From Mycobacterium sp. MFM001 (GTDB lineage: Bacteria; Actinomycetota; Actinomycetes; Mycobacteriales; Mycobacteriaceae), in contig NZ_BFAB01000012.1 of the NCBI RefSeq assembly GCF_003402475.1, positions 1 through 64,000 on the forward strand: a DNA stretch of 64,000 nt. The letters run 5' to 3'. Made by a program: the position numbers and the translations under genes. This document shows, piece after piece, positions 1 to 8,891 of the stretch; the first letter of the stretch is position 1; every line of letters begins with the position of its first letter. A model generated the notes under the pieces. It was given only the letters and a program-made list of their open reading frames with translations. It was not told the DNA's origin and ran no database searches.

Positions 1-20
1 CCCTGGTAGCTGCTCGCGCA

Positions 21-1166
21 TCACAGCCCGGCGAAGCGTTCCTTCACTGACTCCGCCGTGAGCCCGTAGTCGGCAAGCGAATACGTGTGCTTGGGCGCCC
101 GCGGGCCGGTCTTGCTCTCCGCGTGGCTCTTTTCCATCGCGGCCCGGGCCTCGTCGGTCAGTGTCAGACCGAAGTGGCGGTAGATCCGTTCCACCGTGCC
201 CAGCGGGTCGGCGATGAAGTCGCTGTACTCGACGTCGTAGAACTGCGCCGAATCGTATTTGGCCCGTGCGGCGTTGAACCGCTCCAGCCCGCGCGACCAG
301 GTTTCCATCGAGTCGTAACCGATCTGGGCACCGGTGAAGGTGTTCGACCAGCCCTCGGCGGTGTGCTGGGCCAGCGAGCACATCGACGCCATGATCGTCT
401 CGACCGGACGGTGGGTTTGGATGACGATCGCGTCGGGGTAGGTCGACATCAGTGCGTCGAGCGCGAACAGATGGCTGGGGTTCTTCAGCACCCACCGCTT
501 GTCGGCATCGCGCAGGCCGATCAGCTGAAGGTTCTTGCGGTGCCGCCGATATGCCGGTGTCCAGTCCTGCCGGGATAGCCACCGCGCGTACGTCGGCAGG
601 TGCGCCAAGGTCTCGTACGACACCGAATGAAACGACTGTCGCAGCAGCTGCCAGCACTCCTCGAGTTCGTCGGCGGCCATGAAGTGCAGGCCGGTGTAGT
701 CCGGGTTCTCCTCGTGGTGGCGGTTGAATTGCGCATCGATCTGCTGATGAACCGGATTGGATTCCCAGGTTTCCCGCGGCGGGCGCGGCTGCGGGTATTC
801 GGCCAGCCACATCTGCAGGCCCTGATGGGCCGGGTCCGCGCCGAGCAGCCGGTGCAGCGCGGTGGTGCCGGTGCGCACCAGGCCGGTGACGAAGATCGGC
901 CGCTCGATCACGACGTCGGCATGCTCGGGATACTGCTTCCAAGCCGCCTCCGACAGCAGCCTGGCCACCAGCGCACCGCGAAGAAAGAACCGATTCATCT
1001 TGCTGCCCAACGGAGTCAGGTCCGCTTCGCGCCGATAGGACTCCAGCAGCACCGCCAGTGCCTCGCGGTAGTTGTCGTCGTCTGTGCCGAAGTCGTCCAG
1101 CCCGATGAACTTCGACGCCGAGGCGTGCAAGTCGTCGACGGTGCCGACATCGGTGCGGTCGGTCAC
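21..1166 (-). CDS. Sulfotransferase family protein (Rv3529c-like)
   Basis: A 381-residue cytoplasmic protein of the PAPS-dependent sulfotransferase family, which moves sulfate from PAPS to a hydroxyl group. The N-terminal phosphosulfate-binding loop is visible as VTGLVRTGTTALHRLL at about residues 93-108, and the later THRP motif fits the second PAPS-contacting segment. The substrate cannot be read from sequence. Its ATG overlaps the stop of the upstream SDR (ATGA), so it is the last gene of a three-gene operon led by the KstR box at 3085-3100, which suggests a sterol-linked role. The family is sure; the function is not. Confidence 0.85.
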   Translation of the reverse strand: MTDRTDVGTVDDLHASASKFIGLDDFGTDDDNYREALAVLLESYRREADLTPLGSKMNRFFLRGALVARLLSEAAWKQYPEHADVVIERPIFVTGLVRTGTTALHRLLGADPAHQGLQMWLAEYPQPRPPRETWESNPVHQQIDAQFNRHHEENPDYTGLHFMAADELEECWQLLRQSFHSVSYETLAHLPTYARWLSRQDWTPAYRRHRKNLQLIGLRDADKRWVLKNPSHLFALDALMSTYPDAIVIQTHRPVETIMASMCSLAQHTAEGWSNTFTGAQIGYDSMETWSRGLERFNAARAKYDSAQFYDVEYSDFIADPLGTVERIYRHFGLTLTDEARAAMEKSHAESKTGPRAPKHTYSLADYGLTAESVKERFAGL

Positions 1167-1945
1167 GCTTTGTACTCCCCGCAGTTGACGTCCAGTGTCT
1201 GTCCGGTGATGCCGCTGGACAGATCGCTGGCCAGGAAAAGAATCGCCGATGCCACCTCGTCTTCGGTGGGCAGCCGCTTGAGGTCGGAATTGGCGGCGGT
1301 GGCGGTATAGATGTCGTCGACCGTGGTTCCGTACTTGCCGGCCTGATGGGCGAAGTACCCTTTGAGGGTGTCGCCCCAGATATAGCCGGGCGCAACGGAA
1401 TTGACGCGGATACCCTGTTCGCCCAGCTCAGTGGCCAGCGATTGCGACATGGCCAGCAGCGCGGACTTGGCCATCTTGTAGGCACCGTACTTGGCCTGCG
1501 AGTGGCGGATCACCATCGAGTTGACGTTGACGATCGAGCCCTTAGCCTCGGCAAGCGCGGGTGTGAAACCCTGAATGAGTCGCAGCGCGCCAAGCACGGT
1601 GAGCTCGATGGCATCCCGGATATGTTGAAAGCTCGTGCCCGCCAACGGTTTCATCGACGGCACCCGAAACGCATTGTTGATCAACACGTCAACCTTGCCG
1701 TAAGCCGCCAGGGACGCCTCGACCAGATTGGCCACCTGATCGTCGTCGGTGATATCGGTGGAAACCGCCACCGCGCGCCGCCCGCTGTCGGTGATCTGCT
1801 TGGCGACGTCGTCGAGACGCTCCACGGTGCGGGCCGCCAGCACCAGGTCGGCACCGTCCCGAGCACAGCGGCGGGCCAGCGTGGTGCCCAGCGCAGGGCC
1901 CACCCCGCTGATCACCACGACCTTGCCGTCGAGCATTCCGGCCAT
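1163..1945 (-). CDS. Short-chain dehydrogenase/reductase (Rv3530c-like)
   Basis: A 260-residue NAD(P)-dependent SDR. The N-terminal nucleotide-binding segment reads VISGVGPALGTTLA, an unusual form of the TGxxxGxG motif. NNAF replaces the usual NNAG, and the catalytic Tyr/Lys pair lies in AKYGAYKMAK. The ATG at 1945 fits the family; a GTG at 1948 overlapping the TAG of the upstream gene is also possible. It is the middle gene of the KstR-boxed operon. It probably oxidises or reduces a steroid or acyl-CoA hydroxyl, but the exact substrate is unknown. Confidence 0.85.
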   Translation of the reverse strand: MAGMLDGKVVVISGVGPALGTTLARRCARDGADLVLAARTVERLDDVAKQITDSGRRAVAVSTDITDDDQVANLVEASLAAYGKVDVLINNAFRVPSMKPLAGTSFQHIRDAIELTVLGALRLIQGFTPALAEAKGSIVNVNSMVIRHSQAKYGAYKMAKSALLAMSQSLATELGEQGIRVNSVAPGYIWGDTLKGYFAHQAGKYGTTVDDIYTATAANSDLKRLPTEDEVASAILFLASDLSSGITGQTLDVNCGEYKA

Positions 1946-1947
1946 CA

Positions 1948-3075
1948 CTACCCCAGCATTCTGTTGGCGATTTGCGTCTGGCGCTGCGCAATTCGCGCAC
2001 GCCAGGCGTCATCGGAAATCTTGTTGTGCTCGTAGTACGGCAGCGCGGCCGGCACCGCGTCGAAGTCGACGAGCTCGACGCTCGGCCCGTCGGCTTCGGT
2101 CAGCTGACGTGACACCCGCTGCCAACGGAACTGCAGGAAACCGCGCCGGTGCCCGAGCGTTTCGACCCAATTGGTGACGCCGGGGTTCTGGTCGGCCACC
2201 ACAATCCGGATCTTGCCGTCGGGATCCGCTTGGGCCTGAGTGGCATTCAGCGACGTCTGGTGGTTGATGTAGTCCAGCGAGATGTACCACATGCTGCCCA
2301 GCTGGAAGCCGAGGTACGGCGCGTCGGTCACCGGCAGGGTGATCACCAGCGCCTGGTCGGGCCGCAGGTCGAAATGCCCGACCGACGAGTACTGCGTCGC
2401 CAGACCGCCGGGCGTCAACCGCGGCGGAACCATGGTGTTGACCGGGATGTCGAGATAGAACCACTGGGGAAACTGCAGCCAGGTCTTGATCCGCTGGACG
2501 AGTTGCTTTCCCGCTGTGGCGTAACGCTTTTCGATGGTGGCCCGGGTCAGCGGCGGCGGGGCGGTGCCCGCAGTGTCGACTCGTGATATCGCGATCGTGC
2601 CGCGCTGCTGGGACCAGTCGCCGTAGACTTCGCGGACGACGAGCTGCGCGGGCTTCTTGGGTGTGAAACGCCATTCGAAGCTGCCGTCGGAGGCAATGTC
2701 GAGTTCACGGTCGTCGAACGCGGCCTCGCTGACCGGCACGCCTTCGTCGGTGTACTCGCCGCCCAAGAGTTGGAAGCTCAGGTCAGTGGTGGTGCCACGC
2801 ACTCCGGACACCACGTACGCGTGGCCTGGCTGTACGCGGGTGCCGAAGTACATGGTGTCCGGATTGTCCAGACCCATCTTGGTGAACGGTCCGGTGCCGC
2901 TGAGGAAGAACGGGTGGTCCCGGTCGTAGTGGAAGGCCAGATGGGTACAGGCGGCGACGCCTTGGGCCAGGTACTGCAGTCCTTCGAGTAGGTCGGCCTC
3001 TGTCTCGATATGTGGTGCGGCGGCCACGAGTTCCTCGGCCTCGGCGATGGCGGCAGCAAGTGGCTCAGAGAACAC
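1948..3075 (-). CDS. Conserved hypothetical protein (Rv3531c-like)
   Basis: A 375-residue protein with no catalytic motif I can name and no signal peptide or membrane segment. It resembles the conserved Rv3531c product at the same place in M. tuberculosis. It opens the operon with the SDR and sulfotransferase. The start is GTG at 3075, only 10 nt from the KstR palindrome, so the transcript is probably leaderless or nearly so. A role in sterol use is inferred only from regulation and neighbours. Confidence 0.75.
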   Translation of the reverse strand: MFSEPLAAAIAEAEELVAAAPHIETEADLLEGLQYLAQGVAACTHLAFHYDRDHPFFLSGTGPFTKMGLDNPDTMYFGTRVQPGHAYVVSGVRGTTTDLSFQLLGGEYTDEGVPVSEAAFDDRELDIASDGSFEWRFTPKKPAQLVVREVYGDWSQQRGTIAISRVDTAGTAPPPLTRATIEKRYATAGKQLVQRIKTWLQFPQWFYLDIPVNTMVPPRLTPGGLATQYSSVGHFDLRPDQALVITLPVTDAPYLGFQLGSMWYISLDYINHQTSLNATQAQADPDGKIRIVVADQNPGVTNWVETLGHRRGFLQFRWQRVSRQLTEADGPSVELVDFDAVPAALPYYEHNKISDDAWRARIAQRQTQIANRMLG

Positions 3076-3084
3076 GCCTAGACG

Positions 3085-3100
3085 CTAGAACGTGTTCTAG
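3085..3100. promoter_or_regulatory. KstR operator, perfect palindrome
   Basis: CTAGAACGTGTTCTAG is a perfect 16-bp palindrome containing the KstR consensus TNNAACNNGTTNNA at 3086-3099. It lies 10 nt before the GTG of the Rv3531c-like gene and should repress that three-gene operon in the absence of cholesterol metabolites. Confidence 0.9.
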
Positions 3101-3163
3101 TTTTCGTCAATGGGCGAACATTCCGCGGCGTTGACCGCGCCGTTCAACGACGAGCGCGACTCA

Positions 3164-3460
3164 CTAGGGCGGGCACGCGTGGGACAGCTCGATCAGGTGC
3201 TGGCGTACGTCGGGATGCCGGTTCAGGTAGTCGATGACGTTGCCGTTACCGCCGTCGGCCGAAGCCTTGGCCTGCAGCTGCGCATGGAGGTCGGGATGGC
3301 GCTGCAGGTACGAGTCGATGGAACTACCCACGTCCTGATTGCAATCCGCAGCGGCTGTGCCGGCCAGGGGTACCGCGATCACCGTCGCGGCGGTCGCACT
3401 GAGTAGTCCGCCGACGAGCAGGCCGTACAGCCCGCGGTGACGTGTCTTGGATGTGCTCAT
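3164..3460 (-). CDS. Secreted hemophore-related small protein
   Basis: A 98-residue exported protein. A basic N-terminus, a hydrophobic stretch at about residues 11-34 and an Ala-rich cleavage region ending near residue 39 form a signal peptide. The mature chain has two cysteines, C40 and C96, and two repeats of the shape 'YL-RHPDL/V', as in the mycobacterial hemophore-related family (Rv0203/Rv1174c type). The ATG at 3460 places the signal peptide at the start; an upstream extension of the frame would bury it. In M. tuberculosis two PPE genes (PPE61/62) occupy this interval. Heme binding is inferred from family only. Confidence 0.65.
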   Translation of the reverse strand: MSTSKTRHRGLYGLLVGGLLSATAATVIAVPLAGTAAADCNQDVGSSIDSYLQRHPDLHAQLQAKASADGGNGNVIDYLNRHPDVRQHLIELSHACPP

Positions 3461-3479
3461 GCGGGCCAGGTTACTCGGG

Positions 3480-4520
3480 CTACCTTTGTGCGGCCTGTGC
3501 GCTGGCTTGCTCCCGCTTGATCTCCAGCGCGATGTCGATGAGCTGGTCCTCCTGGCCACCGATCAACTTGCGCTGACCCGCTCGGTGCAACAGCTCGTGG
3601 GCGGGCACGCCATACCGCTCGGATTGCCGCACAGCGTGCTTGAGGAAGCTCGAGTACACGCCGGAGTAGCCCATGATCAGCGCGTTGCGGTCGAGCAGGC
3701 ATTCCGCCGGCATCGCCGGGCGCACGACGTCCTCGGCGGCGTCGGCGATGTCGAAGAAGTCGATGCCGGTCTTGACGCCGATCTTGTCGAACACGCCGAT
3801 CAGCGCCTCGACCGGAGCGTTGCCGGCACCAGCGCCGAAGCGACGAACCGACCCGTCGATCTGCTTGGCGCCGGCCCGAACCGCCTCGACCGAGTTGGCC
3901 ACCCCCAGACCGAGGTTCTCATGCCCGTGGAAACCGACTTGGGCGTCGTCGCCAAGCTCGGCAACCAGCGCCGCGACCCGGTCGCGCACACCCTCGAGGA
4001 CCAGTGCGCCCGCGGAGTCCACAACGTAGACGCACTGGCAGCCGGCGTCGGCCATGATGCGCGCCTGCGCGGCCAGCTTCTCCGGCGGAATCGTGTGCGC
4101 CATCATCAAGAACCCGACCGTCTCCAAGCCCAGTTCGCGGGCCAGCCCGAAGTGCTGGATCGACACGTCGGCCTCGGTGCAGTGGGTGGCGATCCGGCAG
4201 ATCGAGCCGCCGTTGTCCTGTGCCTCTTTGATGTCCTCTTTGGTGCCCACCCCGGGCAGCATCAGGAACGCGATCTTGGCTTCCTTGGCGGTCTCGGCCG
4301 CCAGCTTGATCAGCTCCTGCTCGGGGGTCTTGGAAAAGCCGTAGTTGAAGCTCGATCCGCCCAGGCCGTCGCCGTGGGTCACCTCGATCACCGGCACCCC
4401 GGCCGCGTCGAGCGCGGCGACGATGGCGTGAACCTCGTCTTTGGTGAATTGGTGGCGTTTGTGGTGGCTGCCGTCACGCAACGACGTGTCGGTGATGCGG
4501 ACATCCCAGATGCTGGTCAT
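3480..4520 (-). CDS. hsaF: 4-hydroxy-2-oxohexanoate/oxovalerate aldolase HsaF
   Basis: A 346-residue pyruvate aldolase that splits the 4-hydroxy-2-oxo acid formed by HsaE into pyruvate and propionaldehyde (acetaldehyde for the lower homologue). The TSLRDGSH motif near residues 13-20 and GFHGHEN in the middle supply metal ligands typical of the DmpG family, and length matches. Its ATG overlaps the HsaG stop (ATGA). HsaF and HsaG form a channelling complex, in keeping with the coupled genes. The operon is hsaE-hsaG-hsaF on the minus strand. Confidence 0.95.
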   Translation of the reverse strand: MTSIWDVRITDTSLRDGSHHKRHQFTKDEVHAIVAALDAAGVPVIEVTHGDGLGGSSFNYGFSKTPEQELIKLAAETAKEAKIAFLMLPGVGTKEDIKEAQDNGGSICRIATHCTEADVSIQHFGLARELGLETVGFLMMAHTIPPEKLAAQARIMADAGCQCVYVVDSAGALVLEGVRDRVAALVAELGDDAQVGFHGHENLGLGVANSVEAVRAGAKQIDGSVRRFGAGAGNAPVEALIGVFDKIGVKTGIDFFDIADAAEDVVRPAMPAECLLDRNALIMGYSGVYSSFLKHAVRQSERYGVPAHELLHRAGQRKLIGGQEDQLIDIALEIKREQASAQAAQR

Positions 4521-5431
4521 CGTGTGCCTCCCGCAACGCTGAGAGTCTCTTTGGCGATTTCCTCGCCGACCTTGGTCGCCGCCGCGGTCATGATGTCGAG
4601 GTTGCCCGCATACGGCGGTAGGTAATCCCCGGCACCCTCGACCTCGATGAACGTGGTGACCAGATGGTTGCCCCCGTTGACCACCGAGGGCTCATCGAAC
4701 TGCGGCTCGTTGAGCAGCCGGTAGCCGGGCACGTAGGTCTGCACCTCGGTGACGACGTCGTGAATCGACTGCGCGATCGCGTCGCGATCAGCGTCCTCGG
4801 GGATGGCGCAGAAGATGGTGTCGCGCATGATCATTGGCGGGTCGGCCGGGTTGAGAATGATGATCGCCTTGCCGCGTTGGGCGCCGCCGATGGTCTCGAC
4901 GCCCTTGCTGGTGGTCTTGGTGAATTCGTCGATGTTCGCGCGGGTGCCCGGGCCGGCACTGACGCTTGCGACGGAGGCGACGATCTCGGCGTAGGGCACC
5001 TCCACGACGCGACTGACCGCGTACACGATCGGGATGGTCGCCTGACCGCCGCAGGTGATCATGTTGACGTTCGGGGCGTCGAGGTGCTCCCGCAGGTTGG
5101 CCGGCGGGATGACGGCCGGCCCGACGGCCGCCGGGGTCAGGTCGATGGCCCGGATGCCGGCCTCGGCGTATCTGGGTGCGGCGGCCTTGTGGACGTAGGC
5201 GCTGGTCGCCTCGAACAGCAGGTCTGGCTTCTCGGACTGGGCGAGCAGCCAGTCGACGCCCTCGTGCGTGGTCTCCAGGCCCAGCTTGCGCGCCCGGGCC
5301 AGGCCTTCACTGTCCGGGTCGATGCCGACCATCCAGCGCGGCTCCAGCCACTCCGAACGCAGCAGCTTGTACAGCAGGTCGGTGCTGATGTTGCCCGACC
5401 CGACGATTGCGACCGAGGCCTTGGACGGCAT
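4517..5431 (-). CDS. hsaG: Acylating acetaldehyde/propionaldehyde dehydrogenase HsaG
   Basis: A 304-residue CoA-acylating aldehyde dehydrogenase, partner of HsaF, converting the released aldehyde to acyl-CoA with NAD+. The Rossmann motif AIVGSGNIS is near residue 8, and the catalytic cysteine sits in MITCGGQATIPI, as in DmpF/BphJ enzymes. The ATG at 5431 precedes MPSKASVAIVG; the longer frame upstream is Arg-rich and non-homologous. It lies 20 nt after hsaE and overlaps hsaF by 4 nt. Confidence 0.95.
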   Translation of the reverse strand: MPSKASVAIVGSGNISTDLLYKLLRSEWLEPRWMVGIDPDSEGLARARKLGLETTHEGVDWLLAQSEKPDLLFEATSAYVHKAAAPRYAEAGIRAIDLTPAAVGPAVIPPANLREHLDAPNVNMITCGGQATIPIVYAVSRVVEVPYAEIVASVASVSAGPGTRANIDEFTKTTSKGVETIGGAQRGKAIIILNPADPPMIMRDTIFCAIPEDADRDAIAQSIHDVVTEVQTYVPGYRLLNEPQFDEPSVVNGGNHLVTTFIEVEGAGDYLPPYAGNLDIMTAAATKVGEEIAKETLSVAGGTR

Positions 5432-5451
5432 GAACGCTCCTCTTATTCGAA

Positions 5452-6237
5452 CTATTCGAACGACAGCCGGACGGACCCGAGGCCGGTGAACTCGGCGACG
5501 AAGTTGTCGCCGGGCCGGGCGTCGATGGCCCGGGTGCACGAGCCGGGTAACACGATGTCACCTTTTCGCAGCCGTACACCAAAGGATTCCACCTTGCGGG
5601 CCAGCCACGCCACGGCCGTGACCGGGTTGCCCAGCACGGCGTCGCTGCGGCCCTTGGCCACGACCTCGCCGTTGCGGGTCAGCACGGCGTCGATCGCGGT
5701 GATGTCGATGTCCTTGGGCGACACCCGTTCCGTGCCGAGCACGAACCCCGCCGAGGACGCGTTGTCGGCGATGGTGTCGCACAGCGCGATCTTCCAGTCG
5801 GTGATGCGGGTGTCGATCAGCTCGATCGAGGGCGCGAACGCGGCCGTCGCCTCGAGCACGTCGTCCTCGGTGCATTCCGCGCCGGGCAGGTCGTCGGCCA
5901 GGATGAACCCGACCTCGACCTCCACCCGCGGATAGAGGTAGTTCGCGGCGGGGACCGGCTTGTCCTCGAAGACCTGCATCTCGTCGAGCAGGTGGCCGTA
6001 GTCCGGTTCGTCGACGCCCATCATCTGCTGCATCGCCTTGCTGGACAGGCCCACCTTGTGGCCGACCACCCGGGCTCCCTCGGCCACCCGCTGACGGATG
6101 TTGATCAGCTGGATCTCGTAGGCGTCGACGACGTCGATCCCCGGGTGCCCAGCCGTCAACGGCGCGATCGGCCGACGGCTGCGCTCGGCCTGCGCCAGGT
6201 CGGCGGCCAGCTCGTCACGGGTGGCAACCGGGATCAT
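5452..6237 (-). CDS. hsaE: 2-hydroxyhexa/penta-2,4-dienoate hydratase HsaE
   Basis: A 261-residue member of the FAA-hydrolase/MhpD hydratase family. It hydrates 2-hydroxyhexa-2,4-dienoate, the small fragment from HsaD cleavage of rings A/B, to feed HsaF. The VGHKVGLSS motif near residue 60 and the acidic PRVEVEVGFIL strand match the metal-binding fold. The ATG at 6237 gives the family length; the open frame upstream runs antisense through kstD. It shares the divergent KstR box at 6295-6308 with kstD. Confidence 0.93.
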   Translation of the reverse strand: MIPVATRDELAADLAQAERSRRPIAPLTAGHPGIDVVDAYEIQLINIRQRVAEGARVVGHKVGLSSKAMQQMMGVDEPDYGHLLDEMQVFEDKPVPAANYLYPRVEVEVGFILADDLPGAECTEDDVLEATAAFAPSIELIDTRITDWKIALCDTIADNASSAGFVLGTERVSPKDIDITAIDAVLTRNGEVVAKGRSDAVLGNPVTAVAWLARKVESFGVRLRKGDIVLPGSCTRAIDARPGDNFVAEFTGLGSVRLSFE

Positions 6238-6294
6238 TTGCCGAAGTCCCCTCGTCGGTGTGACCGGGCCAGTAGCGCCCGACCCGGGCAATTC

Positions 6295-6308
6295 TATAAC
6301 GTGTTCTA
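6295..6308. promoter_or_regulatory. KstR operator between hsaE and kstD
   Basis: TATAACGTGTTCTA fits TNNAACNNGTTNNA. It ends one base before the kstD ATG and lies 57 nt from the hsaE ATG. The extreme closeness to kstD means that transcript must be leaderless or start from the box edge. Confidence 0.88.
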
Positions 6309-6309
6309 C

Positions 6310-7968
6310 ATGACAGCTCAGGAGTTCGACGTCGTCGTGGTCGGAAGCGGCGGCGCCGGCATGGTTGCTGCCCTCGCCGCCGCTCACCGAGGTCTCTCGA
6401 CAATAGTCATCGAGAAGGCCGCTCACTACGGCGGCTCGACCGCGCGCTCGGGCGGCGGCGTCTGGATTCCCAACAACGAGGTGCTCAAGCGCGACGGCGT
6501 CACCGACACCCCCGAAGCGGCCCGCACCTACCTGCACGGAATCGTCGGCGACATCGTCGAGCCGGAACGCATCGACACCTACCTGCAGCGCGGGCCCGAG
6601 ATGCTGTCGTTCGTGCTCGACCACACGCCGCTGAAGATGTGCTGGGTGCCCGGCTACTCCGACTACTACCCGGAGGCCCCGGGCGGCCGGCCGGGCGGCC
6701 GTTCGATCGAGCCCAAGCCGTTCAACGCGCGCAAGTTGGGTCCCGATCTGCCCGGGCTGGAGCCGCCGTACGGCAAGGTGCCTTTGAATGTCGTTGTCAT
6801 GCAGCAGGATTACGTGCGGTTGAACCAGTTGAAGCGGCATCCCCGCGGCGTGTTGCGCAGCCTGAAGATCGGCGCGCGCACGATGTGGGCGAAGGCGACC
6901 GGTAAGAACCTGGTCGGGATGGGGCGCGCGCTGATCGCGCCGCTGCGAATCGGTTTGCGGGAGGCCGGCGTTCCGGTCCGGCTGAATACCGCGTTGACGG
7001 ATCTCTACGTCGAGGATGGCGTGGTGCGCGGGGTTTACGTCAACGACGGCGAGCTCATCAAGGCCCGGCGCGGGGTGATCCTGGCCTGCGGCGGTTTCGA
7101 GCACAACGAGCAGATGCGGGTCAAATACCAGCGTGCGCCGATCACCACCGAGTGGACCGTGGGCGCGGCGGCCAACACCGGTGACGGGATTCTGGCCGCC
7201 GAAAAGCTGGGCGCCACTTTGGAACTGATGGAAGACGCGTGGTGGGGTCCGACGGTACCGCTGGTGGGCGCGCCGTGGTTCGCGCTGTCGGAGCGCAACT
7301 CGCCGGGCTCGATCATCGTCAACATGTCGGGCAAGCGGTTCATGAACGAGTCGATGCCCTACGTCGAGGCCTGCCATCACATGTACGGCGGGGAATACGG
7401 CCAGGGGCCCGGACCGGGCGAGAACATTCCGGCGTGGCTGGTGTTCGACCAGCAGTATCGCGACCGCTACATCTTCGCGGGTTTGCAGCCCGGGCAACGC
7501 ATTCCGCGCAAGTGGCTGGAATCAGGCGTGATCATCCAGGCTCCCAGCTTGGAAGAGCTGGCTTCAAAGGCGGGCTTGCCGGCCGACGAGTTCGTCGCGA
7601 CGGTGCAGCGGTTCAACGGCTTTGCGCGCTCGGGCGTCGACGAGGACTACCACCGCGGCGAGAGCGCCTATGACCGCTACTACGGCGACCCCACCAACAA
7701 GCCCAACCCGAACCTCGGCGAGATCAGCCACCCGCCGTACTACGCCGCCAAGATGGTGCCGGGCGACCTGGGGACGAAGGGTGGCATCCGCACCGATGTG
7801 CACGGGCGAGCGCTGCGCGACGACGGCAGCATCATCGAAGGCCTTTACGCTGCAGGCAATGTCAGTGCCCCGGTGATGGGCCACACTTACCCCGGTCCGG
7901 GCGGGACCATCGGCCCGGCGATGACATTCGGGTACTTGGCGGCGCTACACATCGCAGGGGAGGCCTGA
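6310..7968 (+). CDS. kstD: 3-ketosteroid delta-1-dehydrogenase KstD
   Basis: A 552-residue flavoprotein that introduces the C1-C2 double bond in ring A of 3-ketosteroids, the step that with KshAB opens ring B. The N-terminal FAD motif VVGSGGAGMVAALAAA (about residues 9-24), GGSTARSGGGVWIPNN and the C-terminal GHTYPGPGGTIGPAM segment are diagnostic. The ATG at 6310 directly follows the KstR box and places the FAD motif correctly. The hydratase gene follows after one base. Confidence 0.96.
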   Translation: MTAQEFDVVVVGSGGAGMVAALAAAHRGLSTIVIEKAAHYGGSTARSGGGVWIPNNEVLKRDGVTDTPEAARTYLHGIVGDIVEPERIDTYLQRGPEMLSFVLDHTPLKMCWVPGYSDYYPEAPGGRPGGRSIEPKPFNARKLGPDLPGLEPPYGKVPLNVVVMQQDYVRLNQLKRHPRGVLRSLKIGARTMWAKATGKNLVGMGRALIAPLRIGLREAGVPVRLNTALTDLYVEDGVVRGVYVNDGELIKARRGVILACGGFEHNEQMRVKYQRAPITTEWTVGAAANTGDGILAAEKLGATLELMEDAWWGPTVPLVGAPWFALSERNSPGSIIVNMSGKRFMNESMPYVEACHHMYGGEYGQGPGPGENIPAWLVFDQQYRDRYIFAGLQPGQRIPRKWLESGVIIQAPSLEELASKAGLPADEFVATVQRFNGFARSGVDEDYHRGESAYDRYYGDPTNKPNPNLGEISHPPYYAAKMVPGDLGTKGGIRTDVHGRALRDDGSIIEGLYAAGNVSAPVMGHTYPGPGGTIGPAMTFGYLAALHIAGEA

Positions 7969-7969
7969 C

Positions 7970-8830
7970 ATGCCGATCAATCCGGACGTCGCACTGGGCG
8001 CCGAGTTCGGTGACGTCGAATTCTCGTGGACAGCAAGTAATGTGCAGCTCTACAACCTCGCGCTGGGAGCCGGCGCAGACCCGATGAATCCCAGCGAGCT
8101 GAGCTACGTGATAGATCACAAGCCGCAGGTGCTGCCGACCTTCGGCTGTGTGGCGGCTTCCTTCAACGACATCGAGCCGCCGAAGGTCAGTTGGCCGGGC
8201 GTCGACATCGACCTGGCCAAAATTCTGCACGCCTCGGAGCAGGTGAGCGTGCCCGCGCCGTTGCCGCCGTCGGGCAGTGCCCGCGCGGTCAGCCGGATCG
8301 TCGAGGTGTGGGACAAGGGCAAGGCCGCGGTCGTCGTGTTGGAAACGGCGGTGACTGCGTTGGACGGGTCGCCGCTGTGGACCCAGCGCCGCTCGATTTT
8401 CGCCCGCGGCGAAGGCGGATTCGGCGGCGAGCGTGGGCCGTCGACTACTACGGACGCGCCGGACCGCGCGCCGGATGTCGAGCTGGAGATGCCGACGCTG
8501 CCGCAGCAGGCCCTGCTCTACCGGTTGTGCGGGGACCGCAATCCGCTGCACTCCGATCCCGAATTCGCCGCTGCTGCAGGGTTTCCCAAGCCGATCTTGC
8601 ACGGGCTGTGCACCTTCGGCATCACGTGCAAAGCGATCGTCGACGCCTGCCTGGACAGCGATGTTAGTCGGGTGGCCTCCTACGGCGCCCGCTTTGCCGG
8701 CGTGGTTTTTCCCGGCGAGACGTTGCGGGCGCAGCTGTGGCGTGAGAACGACCGCGTGGTGGGACACGTCGTCGCGCCGGGACGTGACGACGCGGTAGTG
8801 CTTAGCGGCGTAGAGCTGGTCTCGGCGTAG
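7970..8830 (+). CDS. hsd4B: MaoC-like steroid enoyl-CoA hydratase (Hsd4B/ChsH3, Rv3538-like)
   Basis: A 286-residue double-hotdog R-specific enoyl-CoA hydratase. The C-terminal half carries the hydratase 2 signature: LYRLCGDRNPLHSD followed by FPKPILHGLCTFG, with the catalytic Asp/His pair. It acts in beta-oxidation of the sterol side chain; the Rv3538 protein has been named ChsH3. It is cotranscribed with kstD, one base apart. In M. tuberculosis a PPE gene (PPE63) follows; here a DUF559 gene follows on the opposite strand. Confidence 0.88.
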   Translation: MPINPDVALGAEFGDVEFSWTASNVQLYNLALGAGADPMNPSELSYVIDHKPQVLPTFGCVAASFNDIEPPKVSWPGVDIDLAKILHASEQVSVPAPLPPSGSARAVSRIVEVWDKGKAAVVVLETAVTALDGSPLWTQRRSIFARGEGGFGGERGPSTTTDAPDRAPDVELEMPTLPQQALLYRLCGDRNPLHSDPEFAAAAGFPKPILHGLCTFGITCKAIVDACLDSDVSRVASYGARFAGVVFPGETLRAQLWRENDRVVGHVVAPGRDDAVVLSGVELVSA

Positions 8831-8845
8831 CTCTTTTCGCCGAGT

Positions 8846-8891
8846 GTGCGGCTAGCCGCACTTTCGTTCCCGAGCGTGCGGCTAGCCGCAC
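8846..8891. repeat. Tandem pair of 16-bp perfect palindromes
   Basis: GTGCGGCTAGCCGCAC occurs at 8846-8861 and again at 8876-8891, exactly 30 bp apart, each preceded by CGAG(T/C). The second copy contains the stop codon and last residues of the DUF559 gene. A matching pair stands on the other side of that gene. Confidence 0.9.

Noticed and set aside
5446..5460. TTCGAA-CTA-TTCGAA perfect inverted repeat between hsaE and hsaG
   Set aside because: It overlaps the hsaE stop and final Phe-Glu codons, does not fit KstR, KstR2 or the mycobacterial SOS box, and lies inside a tight operon.
6238..7497. N-terminal extension of the hsaE frame to 681 residues
   Set aside because: The extra part runs antisense through kstD and has no homology; ATG 6237 gives the normal protein.
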